A stretch of 64,000 bases of DNA from Streptomyces sp. ICC1. GTDB lineage: Bacteria; Actinomycetota; Actinomycetes; Streptomycetales; Streptomycetaceae. Positions 17,544 through 26,674 of the stretch are shown one piece after another; position 1 is the stretch's first letter; the number at the start of each line of letters is the position of its first letter. The notes beneath the pieces are model-generated. The model had not been told where the DNA came from. It saw only the letters and a program-made list of their open reading frames with translations, and made no database searches. The translations under genes and the position numbers were made by a program. The DNA lies in assembly GCF_003287935.1 (NCBI RefSeq), contig NZ_CP030287.1, positions 7,448,869 through 7,512,868 of the forward strand, in the 5' to 3' direction.

Positions 17544-18294
17544 CCGCGGACGGCGCGTTCGTAGAGCTCGCGGACGTCGTCGTCGAAGGAGGAGCTGTAG
17601 GAGGTCTGGTCGTCGCCGCCTCCGTCGCGGCCGCCGATCACGCCGATCAGGGCCTTCCCGTCGGTCAGCACCGGCCCGCCGCTGGTGCCGTCGGGTACGT
17701 CCGGGCAGTCCAGCCGCAGCTGCGCGGGCCCGTCCGCGACGGCCAGGGTCAGGCAGCCCAGGGGCTGTTCGGCGGTGTTCGGGTAGCCCACCAGCCGGGC
17801 GGGCACCGGGAGCGCGGTTCCGGTGCGCAGCGTCCAGGCGGCGCCGGTGACGTCCTCCAGCCGCTGCCCGGGACGGCCGGGGCGGCGCACGCGCACGAAG
17901 GCCACGTCGTGGTCGGGATCGTGGTCGGCGCTCCAGCGGGGGTCCACGTCGATCCGGGTCGGGACCCAGACCCCGAAGGGGAACGTGCCGTCGTGGTAGC
18001 CGGGGGCGAAGGCCAGGTTGGTGCGGAAGCCGTTCTGGTGGACGCAGTGGGCGGCGGTGACGATGAGGTCGCCGCCGGGGGAGTGGACCACGGCGGCCGA
18101 GCAGTGGTGGTCGGGGTCGCCGTCGGCGCCGGGGGAGAACAGCGCGCCGACGGCCGGCTCGGCGGGGACGGTCCCGGCCGTCGGGGGGCCGGAGGGCTCG
18201 GCGGACACGGAGGGCTCCGGCGGCTCGTCGCCGCCGCTGCCGCCGCTGCCGCCGCTGCCGCCGCTGCCGCCGCTGCCGCCGCGGCCGACGACGA
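17540..18294 (-). CDS. Trypsin-like serine protease, N-terminus missing or unresolved
   Basis: The catalytic domain is complete: HCSAAVVHS and VTAAHCVHQ (His), DPDHDVAFVRV (Asp) and CPDVPDGTSGGPV (Ser), with Cys pairs of a secreted chymotrypsin-fold enzyme. Ahead of it is a Gly-Ser-Gly linker encoded by 9-bp repeats. Upstream of the linker the frame runs antisense into the CorA gene without a signal peptide, membrane segment or ribosome-binding site, so the real start is not identifiable and the export signal is absent. The stop codon is inside element copy 2. Deletion or assembly collapse at the repeat is likely. Confidence 0.7.
18231..18283. repeat. 9-bp tandem repeat (CCGCCGCTG)x5
   Basis: Five perfect copies of CCGCCGCTG plus a partial sixth. 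Read on the minus strand they encode the Gly-Gly-Ser linker of the protease; read on the plus strand they give poly-Ala ahead of CorA. The repeat is exactly where both divergent genes lose recognisable N-terminal sequence. Confidence 0.9.
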
Positions 18295-18361
18295 CGCCGT
18301 CGGCCGCGCCGTCCAGGAGAGTGCCCGCCGCGCGCCCCCCACCCCCGCCGACCACCGCAGC

Positions 18362-19375
18362 GTGATCGACTCCGCCGTCTACCGCGACGGCGTGCGCATC
18401 GCCTCCCCCGTCACCCTCGCCGACACCTTCCGCCAACTCCGCGAACAGCCGGACGGCATGGCCTGGATCGGCCTGCACCGCCCGACGGAATCCGAACTCC
18501 ACTCCCTGGCAGCCGAGTTCAACCTCCACCCGCTCTCCATCGAAGACGCCCTGGAGGCCCACCAGCGCCCCAAACTGGAGCGCTACGGAGACACCCTCTT
18601 CGTCGTCCTGCGCGCCGCCCGCTACCTGGACGCACTGGAGGAGGTCGACTTCGGCGAGCTCCACATCTTCGTGGGCCCCGACTTCCTGATCACGGTCCGC
18701 CACGGCGCCGCCCCGGACCTCTCGGCCGTCCGCCGGCGAATGGAGAAGTCCCCCGAACTCCTCTCCCTCGGCCCTGAGGCCGCCCTCTACGCCATCCTCG
18801 ACGCGGTGGTCGACGGCTACGCCCCGGTCGTCGAGGGCGTCCAGATCGACATGGACGAGATCGAGACCGAGGTCTTCAGCGGCGACCCGGAGGTCTCCCG
18901 CCGCATCTACGAACTCTCCCGCGAAATGGTCGAGTTCCAGCGTGCCACCCGCCCCCTGGTCGGCATGCTCCACAGCCTGATGGCGGGCTTCGCGAAGTAC
19001 GGCACGGACGAGGAACTCCAGCGCTACCTCCGCGACGTGGCGGACCACGTCACCCACACCAGCGAACGCGTGGACGGCTTCCGCCAGGCCCTCACGGAAA
19101 TCCTGACGGTCAACGCCACCCTGGTGTCCCAACAACAGAACGCCGAAATGCGCGCATTGGCCGAAGCGGGCTTCGAACAGAACGAAGAAATCAAAAAAAT
19201 CTCCTCGTGGGCCGCCATCCTCTTTGCACCCACACTCGTGGGAACCATCTACGGCATGAACTTCGAAGACATGCCGGAGCTGAAGTGGGCGGGCGGCTAC
19301 CCCTTCGCAGTCGGCTTGATGGGCGTGGTTTGCGTAAGTTTGTACATGATTTTCAAGCGTCGGGACTGGCTCTAG
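18362..19375 (+). CDS. corA: CorA-type magnesium/cobalt transporter, start uncertain
   Basis: From the GTG at 18362 the product has 337 residues: a large cytoplasmic alpha/beta domain, long stalk helices and two C-terminal membrane segments separated by the YGMNFEDMPE loop, the GMN signature of the CorA pore, ending in a basic KRRDWL tail. The family is complete from about VIDSAVYRDGVR onward. No ribosome-binding site precedes the GTG and the reading frame stays open upstream through the protease antisense strand, so the natural N-terminus may have been lost at the 9-bp repeat. A second CorA lies at 60879-61961. Confidence 0.82.
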   Translation: MIDSAVYRDGVRIASPVTLADTFRQLREQPDGMAWIGLHRPTESELHSLAAEFNLHPLSIEDALEAHQRPKLERYGDTLFVVLRAARYLDALEEVDFGELHIFVGPDFLITVRHGAAPDLSAVRRRMEKSPELLSLGPEAALYAILDAVVDGYAPVVEGVQIDMDEIETEVFSGDPEVSRRIYELSREMVEFQRATRPLVGMLHSLMAGFAKYGTDEELQRYLRDVADHVTHTSERVDGFRQALTEILTVNATLVSQQQNAEMRALAEAGFEQNEEIKKISSWAAILFAPTLVGTIYGMNFEDMPELKWAGGYPFAVGLMGVVCVSLYMIFKRRDWL

Positions 19376-20056
19376 GGGTCGACCGGCTCCACCAGCGCAG
19401 CGTACATAGTTTGCTGTTGCATCTCCGGAATGGGTACTAGTATGAGGCGCTGGGGAGCCCCTGGGGAGAAGTGATGCAAGTGATCTCGTCTACCTGCCTC
19501 CGGCAAGGCCCTGAACAGGACTTTTACCCTCCTGACGTCGCTGGGGAGAATCCGGGGAGAATCGGCTGACGACCCAGGTCCTGCGTCTGCGGTTTCGCCC
19601 TGTCCGCTTTCCTGGTCAACATCTCAGCGTGGCCCTTGCTGCACCCGCAACGGATCACAGACAGTGGCATTGCTGCTGAACGGCGGCACCATCGGCCCGC
19701 TCTGTACGCCTCCCGTTGTCGGCGCTGAACCGGCCCCACCCACCACCCGCAAAGGCCGCCGACGTCAGCATGTCTGTCGGAGTGGTCTGCTACCCGATGG
19801 TGTCCCGCCGAGGACACCATCGGTGGCGTTCGTCGATGCGAGGCCGGATGAAGCGGGAAGTGCTGGTGGTGACGAGTGGTGTTCAGGTCAGCCCAGCGTC
19901 TGCGCGTCCAGGTCTCATACACAAGCGGCCGACAGCCCGTGCCTCCTGCTCAGGGCAAGAACGGGCTGCGACAGCCGGCGCACCGCCGCTACTCACTCCG
20001 GGCGCGGGCTCGCACATCGTGGCCCGCATCACTTCTTCGGCCGCCATAATGGAGGC
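19376..20056. other. Non-coding stretch with direct repeats at island edge
   Basis: No frame here has convincing codon bias, start and ribosome-binding site. GC content falls relative to the neighbours, and homopolymer-poor mixed sequence continues to 20056. It holds the GGGGAG repeat pairs described separately. It separates CorA from the AbiEii and SNF2 genes and reads like the edge of an integrated element whose integrase is gone. Confidence 0.5.
19451..19560. repeat. Two pairs of GGGGAG direct repeats, 11-bp period
   Basis: TGGGGAG occurs at 19451 and 19462, and again at 19542 with CGGGGAG at 19553, each pair spaced by 11 bases. One helical turn spacing suggests binding sites for a protein that sits on one face of DNA, for example arm-type sites of a tyrosine recombinase; no recombinase gene is present, so this is inference. 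Confidence 0.45.
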
Positions 20057-20449
20057 ATGTCCTCCAGCCCACAGCATCCTGCGCCCGCGCCGAGGGGCCT
20101 CTCCGGCGCGGAAGCCGAGGACCTCGCGCTGTACCGGGAGAAGTTCCGGCGCCGTCTGCCGGAATCGCTGGACGAGCTGCATGGGCCGGCGCGCGGTGTC
20201 GTAGAGCTGCCGCTGCACCTGGCCTGGTCCGGGATGACCTCGTACGACCTGGGCAAGCCTCGCCAGCGCATGGGCCTGTACCGCACCGTCCTGCACGAGG
20301 GCCTGCACGACGACCTGCCCCTCTACCTCAATCAGGATCTGCTCCTCCAGCTGTGGCCCGTGCTGCGCACCCTCGTCGGTCGCACCGTGCGCACCGTGTG
20401 GGAGGACGCCTTCCCCCAGCTCGCCTCCCGCACCCGGGCAGCCGCGTGA
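20057..20449 (+). CDS. Helical partner protein of AbiEii nucleotidyltransferase
   Basis: A 130-residue soluble, mainly helical protein. It begins MSSSPQHPAPAPRGLSGAEA and contains YREKFRRRLPESLDELHGP and LYRTVLHEGLHDDLPLYLNQ. The ATG at 20057 follows TGGAGG directly. Its TGA overlaps the GTG of the following nucleotidyltransferase gene in GTGA, so the two are translationally coupled. I see no helix-turn-helix like that of the classical AbiEi antitoxin. By position it is the candidate antitoxin or regulator; that role is inferred. Confidence 0.8.
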   Translation: MSSSPQHPAPAPRGLSGAEAEDLALYREKFRRRLPESLDELHGPARGVVELPLHLAWSGMTSYDLGKPRQRMGLYRTVLHEGLHDDLPLYLNQDLLLQLWPVLRTLVGRTVRTVWEDAFPQLASRTRAAA

Positions 20450-21123
20450 CGGACATGCCGGATCTGCACATGCGGCTCCTGGCGGATGTGATTGCCCTCG
20501 GCTCGCCGTATCCCTTAGTCCTCACCGGCGGGTATGCCGTGAGGGCGCACCGCCTCGTGAACCGTCCCAGCCAGGACCTCGATGTCGCCACGGAGAACCC
20601 GGCGCCCATGGCCGACATCGCGGCCGCAGTCTGTCGCGGCCTCGAGGCTCGGGGCTGGAAAGTGCATGCACTGGAAACTGCCCCGCTGTCCGCTCGCTTC
20701 ACCGTGACCGACCCGGTCACCGGGCAGGACTGTGAAGTCGACATCCTGAAGGAAGTCTTCTGGCGGCCCGTCTCCCAGAGCCCGTACGGGCCCGTCCTCG
20801 CGGAGGAGGACGTGATCGGGACCAAGGTTCGCGCCCTCGCCGACCGCGGAGCGCCCCGCGACCTGATCGACGTGTTCGCTGCCTCCCGCCGCTGGACCAA
20901 TACCGAGCTTGAGGAGTTCGGCCGCCGCCACGCCCGTGGCCGCTTCGAGCGCGAGGACCTGCAGGCGAACCTCACGGGCGCCGAGTGGACCGACGACGAA
21001 GCCTTCGCCGCCTACGGCCTGGACGAGACCACCATCGCCGCCCTTCGTACCTGGGCCGTGGAGTGGGCCGATGACCTCGCGGCCCGACTCCCCGAAGAGT
21101 CCGATGATCCGGACATCGACTGA
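20446..21123 (+). CDS. AbiEii/AbiGii-type nucleotidyltransferase
   Basis: The 225-residue product has the core of the AbiEii nucleotidyltransferase family: VLTGGYAVRAHRLV (residues 25-38) and RPSQDLDVAT with the metal-binding Asp44 and Asp46. CEVDILKEVFW and EDVIGTKVRALADRGAPRDL match the later family motifs, including the conserved Lys and the RDLxD region. AbiEii toxins are the toxic half of type IV toxin-antitoxin and abortive-infection systems. The GTG start overlaps the upstream stop by four bases. The last residues are highly acidic. Confidence 0.87.
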   Translation: MTDMPDLHMRLLADVIALGSPYPLVLTGGYAVRAHRLVNRPSQDLDVATENPAPMADIAAAVCRGLEARGWKVHALETAPLSARFTVTDPVTGQDCEVDILKEVFWRPVSQSPYGPVLAEEDVIGTKVRALADRGAPRDLIDVFAASRRWTNTELEEFGRRHARGRFEREDLQANLTGAEWTDDEAFAAYGLDETTIAALRTWAVEWADDLAARLPEESDDPDID

Positions 21124-21467
21124 TCGAATCCGGACGAGACCGCATCTGCAGGCTGCCGACGAGACCGACCAGCCCCGAGAGCTCCGACTCACGCGGCTCA
21201 GACACCCGGACGGGCTACGAAACCCGGCATCACGCCGCGTCCGCACATGTCGAGGGCTGCGACAGCCGTGGCCGGTAGGGCCATGCGCTCCCGAGCGCCT
21301 TTGCCGCCCCGCGAAAGGTCGCGAGGGCAGAGGATACCTGCTGCGGGCGGCGTCGGGACCGTGTGTGCCCCGAAGGACGGTGGCCGCCACAACCGGGTTT
21401 GAGCCGGGCATACCGGCAGCGCCATGATGGGGCCGTTCGAGTGGCCCCGGTGCGGTAGGAGCAGCAG
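21124..21467. other. Intergenic region between AbiEii pair and SNF2 operon
   Basis: About 340 bases without a supported gene, RNA or repeat. The last 12 bases carry the GGAG ribosome-binding site of the next gene. A promoter for the three-gene operon should lie here, but I see no confident -35/-10 pair. Confidence 0.5.
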
Positions 21468-23711
21468 ATGCGGCGAGACGGGAAGACGGCCCCGTCCGAT
21501 CTCCAGCTGAAGATCGTGCTGCACGGCACAAGACCGCCCCTGTGGCGGCGCCTCGTGCTGCCGTCCGATACCTCGCTCGGGACGCTGCACGACGCCATCC
21601 AGGTCGCCTTCGGATGGCACGGTGGCCATCTGCATCTCTTCACCGACGAGTTCGGCCGGGGGTACGGCGATGCGGCCCGACTCACCGGCATCGACCTCGG
21701 CTTCGGCCACGAGGTCGGCGACGAGGACGCCACCGCGCTCGGCGACGTGCTGGCCGAGGAGAAGGCACGGCTGCGCTACGTCTACGACTTCGGCGACGAC
21801 TGGGAGCACGGGATCACGCTGGAGAAGACACTGCCGTGCCCGGTCGACGCGGAGCGGGCGGTGCGCTGCGTCGGCGGCCGTCGCGCCGACGTACCGGCCG
21901 AGGACATCGGCGGCGTGCGGGGGCTGGCTGAGGTGCTGGAGTTCCTCGGCACCCCGGACGGGGCAGGGGATGGCCCGTACGGCGAGCTTGTCGCCGAGCT
22001 GCGGGCGGCCGGTTACGATCCGGCGGCCTTCGACCGGGACGGGATCACCGCGCGGCTGGCCCGGCTGACGCCGGACACGGTGTCCGGCAATGCGAAGCCG
22101 CCGACCGGTGAAGGGGCCGGGCGCGGCGGTGTCCGTCGGCTGACCGCCGAGGACGTGGCGTTGTGTACCTGTGGGCAGTGCGGGGTGGGCGATCCCGTCG
22201 ATGCCGGAGTCGACGGACCGGCCGAGGATGTGCCCGTGCTGCGCCCGGTGACGCTGGCTCCGCGGGAGAACCTTGTCGCTGCCGTGCGGGGTGTTCCGCT
22301 CTTCGACGCTGCGCTGCGGCTCGCCGCCTGGTGCCGCGAGGGACGGCAGGTCACCGCTGGCCGGGTACTGCGGCCCGCGCTCGCCCGTGAGGCCGTCGAG
22401 GAGATCCAGCTGTGGAAACTGGCCGGCGACGACTCGCCGTATGCCGATGCCGTCGCGAGGGCTCGTGCGTTGAAATCGCTGCGCAGCGCCAAGGACGTGG
22501 CCGTTCTCGATGATCCGTGGTGGCTCGCCGTGGATGGCGGAATGATCACGATCAGCGGTGGCCGCGCGTGGGGTGGCGCGGCAACCGACTTCACCGGTGA
22601 GGGCCTCCTGGATTTCTGGGCCGCCACGATGGGCGATCTGCTGGAGGAGATCGGTGAGACGGGGGTGCTGAACGGGTGGCACGGTGAGTTGGGCGAGCTG
22701 ACGGCCGAGATCGCCGACGGACTGGTCGGCCTGCTGTACGACGACCCGGACGACGCCTGGGTGGATGTCGACGACCTGCGTGCGAAGGCCCGCGAGGTGG
22801 GCGAGAACGGGCCGGAGTTCGATCTCTTCCAGGCGATGTTCGCGGCGTCCTTCCAGGGACTCGGGGAAAGGCTCGCCCTGCTGGGCGCGGTGGAGTACGA
22901 GCCCGGTGACGGGGACGATTCGGCCGAGGAGACGCTGCGCACATTCCTGAACGCCATGGTCGGAGAGGAGCTGGGCGGCGGTTCGGGAACCTCGACGGCA
23001 GCGTCGGCCCCGTCGTGGGACGACCAGCGCGGGCACCGCATGCGGCTCACCCCACTCGGCCGCTACGGGCTCCGCGCGTACCTGATGGAGTGCGGTGTGC
23101 CCGCGCCGCTGCTCGGCGAGTACGCCGAAGCGGACGCCGACGCTCTGCTCCAGGGGCTCCTGGGCTACTCCCCCGACGAGATGCGCCGGGAGGTCGAAGG
23201 GTGGCTGGCACACCGTTCGGCGACGGATGCCGCGGTAGGGCTGCTCGACGCATGCGCGGGAGACGGCTCCGAGGCAGCGTCGAAGCGCGCCGTGGCCCAA
23301 CTGGTGCTGGCCGACCTCGACGACCCCCGGGCACTGCGCGTGCTGCGCAAGGCAGCGGACTCCGACGTCGAGGGGTGCCGCCAGGTGGCCACCACGACCC
23401 TGGGCGCACGCCTTGGGGCAGAAGCGCGCGTGGACCCGGAGCGGGCGGAGGAGGCCGGACTGTGGCTGCTCATCGACGGACTGTCGATCCTCGCCGGTGC
23501 TCAGGAGAGCGAGGAACTGACCCGCGGCTTCCTGGAGAACTGGAACACGGCGCCGGAGGCGCTCGAACAGCGGGTGGACGAGCTGTGGCGAGTGGAGCAC
23601 CCAGCCACCGCCCAAGTGCTCGCCGAACTGGGTGAGGGCCTGCGCGGCGTCGACAAGCGGCTGGCCAAACGCATGCGTACCGCGGCGAACAAGGCCCACT
23701 CCCGCCGGTGA
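21468..23711 (+). CDS. pRiA4b ORF-3 family protein with long C-terminal region
   Basis: The first 190 residues of this 747-residue protein are a pRiA4b ORF-3 (IS1096 TnpR passenger-like) domain: LQLKIVLHGTRPPLWRRLVL, TLHDAIQVAFGWHGGHLHLF and YVYDFGDDWEHGITLEKTLP are its hallmarks. The rest is alpha-helical and acidic; it includes LTPLGRYGLRAYLMECG and repeats rich in Leu/Ala that may be HEAT-like. Biochemical function is unknown. GGAG precedes the ATG at 21468. The stop overlaps the start of the SNF2 helicase gene in GTGA, so the two proteins are made together. Confidence 0.83.
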   Translation: MRRDGKTAPSDLQLKIVLHGTRPPLWRRLVLPSDTSLGTLHDAIQVAFGWHGGHLHLFTDEFGRGYGDAARLTGIDLGFGHEVGDEDATALGDVLAEEKARLRYVYDFGDDWEHGITLEKTLPCPVDAERAVRCVGGRRADVPAEDIGGVRGLAEVLEFLGTPDGAGDGPYGELVAELRAAGYDPAAFDRDGITARLARLTPDTVSGNAKPPTGEGAGRGGVRRLTAEDVALCTCGQCGVGDPVDAGVDGPAEDVPVLRPVTLAPRENLVAAVRGVPLFDAALRLAAWCREGRQVTAGRVLRPALAREAVEEIQLWKLAGDDSPYADAVARARALKSLRSAKDVAVLDDPWWLAVDGGMITISGGRAWGGAATDFTGEGLLDFWAATMGDLLEEIGETGVLNGWHGELGELTAEIADGLVGLLYDDPDDAWVDVDDLRAKAREVGENGPEFDLFQAMFAASFQGLGERLALLGAVEYEPGDGDDSAEETLRTFLNAMVGEELGGGSGTSTAASAPSWDDQRGHRMRLTPLGRYGLRAYLMECGVPAPLLGEYAEADADALLQGLLGYSPDEMRREVEGWLAHRSATDAAVGLLDACAGDGSEAASKRAVAQLVLADLDDPRALRVLRKAADSDVEGCRQVATTTLGARLGAEARVDPERAEEAGLWLLIDGLSILAGAQESEELTRGFLENWNTAPEALEQRVDELWRVEHPATAQVLAELGEGLRGVDKRLAKRMRTAANKAHSRR

Positions 23712-26674
23712 CGGCAGGGGCGAAACCTGCTGGTGGAAGAAGACGCGGTGAAGACCGCCTGGACGACGGTGAGGCGAAAAAGAGAGTGGCACGAGTCCTC
23801 GTACGGGAGCAGGGCACGGGCACGAGGAGCGTGCCGCCATTGGCCACACCGGAGTCGGCGGCCTGGGCCCGGAGTCTGCTCGACGACGGCTGGGCGGCGG
23901 TCTTCCTGCCCGGCGAGCCCGCCCGCCTCGGCCGGTTGCTGCTCTGGCAGCCCGCCGGGGCAGCCGCCGCCGAGGGCACGGCACCCGCGGGCGTCGAGGC
24001 CGAGGCGGCGGAGCTCGTGCTGCCGCACGGCCGCTCGGTCAGACGGCGCAGGGCGGAGGGTTACGCGCTGCCCGTCGCCCTCGCTGTCGCCGCGCTGTCC
24101 GGGGCACAGCCACCACATCCATCCGCCGCCGCCTGGCAGGCCGCCGCCCGCTTCGCGCTCCGGCTGCTCGCCGACGGCCGCCTCCACCCGGCCCTCACCC
24201 CCGCCGGCTACGACACCTGGCAGGCGGGCCCCTTCACCGCAGCCCAGCGTCGGACGCTGGACGCCCTCGCCGCCGCCTTCCCGCCCCACGGCCACTGCCT
24301 GCCGGAGCCGGGTCCTGCCCCGCTGCGGATCGCCGAACCGGCCGCGCTGGTGCGCCGGTTCTGCGACGCGGTCGCCGATGCCCTGGTCCGTACCCCCGCC
24401 GCTCCGCTCGCCATGGGAACCCTGCCGTACGCCTGGCGCGAGACGCGTGCCGTGCCCACCCTGCACGAGTGGGCCGAGGAGACCGCCGCCGCGTTCACCG
24501 CCGACGTCCGGATCTCGCTGCGGGTCGACGTACCCGAGGGACGCCGCCGGCACTTCCGGGCCGTCCTCCAGCTGCACACCGCTGCGGATCCGGCGCTCGT
24601 CGTGGAGGCCGCACAGCTGTGGAGCGAGCCGGCCGAGACCGAGCGCCTGCTCGGCCCGCGCGCCGAAACCGAGACGCTGCTCGCACTGCGCCGCGGCGCC
24701 CACGTCTGGCCACCGCTCGACCGGCTGCTGAAGGACGCCGCTCCGGACCAGCTGCGGCTGACCGACGACGAAGCCTTCGACCTGCTGGGCGACGCCACCG
24801 ACACGCTGCGCGCCGCCGGTGTCGACGTGCACTGGCCGCGCGAGCTCGTCAAGGCACTGACCGCGACCGCGGAGATCGGGCAACGCACCGCGCCCGGCTC
24901 CAGCACGGGCGGCATGCTCGACGCCGACACCCTCCTCGACTTCCGCTGGCAGCTCTCGCTCGGCGGAGACCCGCTTACCGAGGCCGAGATGGACGCCCTC
25001 GCGGAGACGCGTCGCCCCCTCGTCCGGCTGCGCGACCAGTGGGTGGTCGCCGACCCGAAGCTGGTGGCCCGCGCCCGGCGCCGCCGGATGGAACCGCTCA
25101 CTCCCATGGAGGCGCTGGGCGCCGCGCTGACCGGCGAAGCGGAGCGGGACGGGGAGACCTTTCGCTGCACGGCGGTCGGTGCGCTCGGCGGCCTCGTCGC
25201 CCGTATCCGCGACCCCGAATCCCGCACCCCCGCCCCGCAGCCCTCCGCACTGAAGGCCACGCTGCGCGACTACCAGAAACGGGGCCTCGCCTGGCTGGCC
25301 GAGATGTGCGAGCTCGGTCTCGGCGGCTGCCTCGCCGACGACATGGGCCTGGGCAAGACCATCACCCTGCTCGCTCTGCACCTGCACCGCCAGACCGACC
25401 CCGCCACCGCGGGCCCCACGCTCGTCGTCTGCCCCGCCTCGCTGCTCGGCAACTGGCAGCGCGAGGCAGCCAGGTTCGCACCGTCCACCCCCGTGCGCCG
25501 CTACCACGGCGGCGACCGCCACCTGAAAGACCTCGCCGACGACGAGATCGTCCTGGTCACCTACGGGGTCCTGCGCCGCGACCGGGAGACCCTCGCCGAG
25601 AACGCCTGGTCGCTGATCGCCGCCGACGAGGCCCAGCACGTCAAGAACCCCTACGCCGTCACCGCCCGCGAGCTGCGCGCCCTGCCCACCCGCGCCCGCG
25701 TCGCCCTCACCGGCACTCCCGTGGAGAACAACCTCTCCGAACTGTGGGCGCTCCTCGACTGGACCACTCCCGGACTCCTCGGACCGCTCACCGCCTTCCG
25801 CGACCGCCACGCCCGCGCGATCGAGTCGGGCGAGGACCCGCAGGCCGTCGAACGGCTGTCCCGTCTCGTCCGCCCGTTCCTGCTGCGCCGCAGGAAGTCC
25901 GACCCGGGCATCGCCCCCGAACTGCCCGCCAAGACCGAGACCGACCGCGTCGTGCCGCTGACCGCCGAGCAGGCAAGTCTGTACGAGGCGGTGGTCCGCG
26001 AAACCATGGCGAAGATCAACGAAGCCGAGGGCATCGCCCGCCGCGGCCTGATCCTGAAGCTCCTCACCGCACTGAAGCAGATCTGCAACCACCCCGCCCA
26101 ATATTTGAAAGAGCACAGCCTGCGCCAGTCCACACCGCTGCACGGCCGCTCCGGCAAACTGGCGTTGCTCGACGAACTGGTCGACACCATCACCGCCGAA
26201 GGCGAGTCGGTGTTGGTCTTCACCCAGTACAAGCAGATGGCGAGCCTGCTGGAGAAGCACCTCGCGGAACGAGGCGTCCCCACCCTCTTCCTACACGGCG
26301 GCACCCCCGTCACCGCGCGCGAGGAGATGGTGGACCGCTTCCAGCGCGGCGAGGTGCCGGTGTTCCTGCTCTCCCTGAAGGCCGCGGGCACCGGCCTGAA
26401 CCTCACCCGTGCCACCCATGTCGTGCACTACGACCGCTGGTGGAACCCGGCGGTTGAGGACCAGGCCACCGACCGCGCCTACCGCATCGGCCAGGATAGA
26501 CCGGTACAGGTCCACAAACTCATCGCGGAGGGGACCGTGGAGGACAAGGTGGCGAAGCTTCTCGAATCCAAGCGCGCGCTCGCCGACGCCGTGGTCGGCT
26601 CCGGTGAGGCGGCTCTGACCGAACTGTCCGACGCCGATCTCGCCGAACTCGTAGCGCTGGGGAGGCAGGAATGA
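23708..26674 (+). CDS. SNF2-family DEAD/DEAH helicase
   Basis: A 988-residue Swi2/Snf2 ATPase. The first ~500 residues are an accessory domain of the bacterial SNF2 type. The motor follows: DDMGLGKTIT (Walker A, about residue 543), DEAQ (motif II, about 640), LTGTPVENNLSELWALLDW (motif III), and in the second RecA domain SVLVFTQYK, SLKAAGTGLNLTRA and DRAYRIGQ (motif VI, about 921). Such enzymes translocate on double-stranded DNA and remodel DNA-protein complexes. It overlaps both neighbours by four bases (GTGA upstream, ATGA downstream). Confidence 0.93.
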   Translation: MTAGAKPAGGRRRGEDRLDDGEAKKRVARVLVREQGTGTRSVPPLATPESAAWARSLLDDGWAAVFLPGEPARLGRLLLWQPAGAAAAEGTAPAGVEAEAAELVLPHGRSVRRRRAEGYALPVALAVAALSGAQPPHPSAAAWQAAARFALRLLADGRLHPALTPAGYDTWQAGPFTAAQRRTLDALAAAFPPHGHCLPEPGPAPLRIAEPAALVRRFCDAVADALVRTPAAPLAMGTLPYAWRETRAVPTLHEWAEETAAAFTADVRISLRVDVPEGRRRHFRAVLQLHTAADPALVVEAAQLWSEPAETERLLGPRAETETLLALRRGAHVWPPLDRLLKDAAPDQLRLTDDEAFDLLGDATDTLRAAGVDVHWPRELVKALTATAEIGQRTAPGSSTGGMLDADTLLDFRWQLSLGGDPLTEAEMDALAETRRPLVRLRDQWVVADPKLVARARRRRMEPLTPMEALGAALTGEAERDGETFRCTAVGALGGLVARIRDPESRTPAPQPSALKATLRDYQKRGLAWLAEMCELGLGGCLADDMGLGKTITLLALHLHRQTDPATAGPTLVVCPASLLGNWQREAARFAPSTPVRRYHGGDRHLKDLADDEIVLVTYGVLRRDRETLAENAWSLIAADEAQHVKNPYAVTARELRALPTRARVALTGTPVENNLSELWALLDWTTPGLLGPLTAFRDRHARAIESGEDPQAVERLSRLVRPFLLRRRKSDPGIAPELPAKTETDRVVPLTAEQASLYEAVVRETMAKINEAEGIARRGLILKLLTALKQICNHPAQYLKEHSLRQSTPLHGRSGKLALLDELVDTITAEGESVLVFTQYKQMASLLEKHLAERGVPTLFLHGGTPVTAREEMVDRFQRGEVPVFLLSLKAAGTGLNLTRATHVVHYDRWWNPAVEDQATDRAYRIGQDRPVQVHKLIAEGTVEDKVAKLLESKRALADAVVGSGEAALTELSDADLAELVALGRQE

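Noticed and set aside
15272..18361. Very long plus-strand frame running into CorA
   Set aside because: It passes antisense or out of frame through the FAD oxidoreductase, macrodomain and protease genes; only the CorA part has family motifs.
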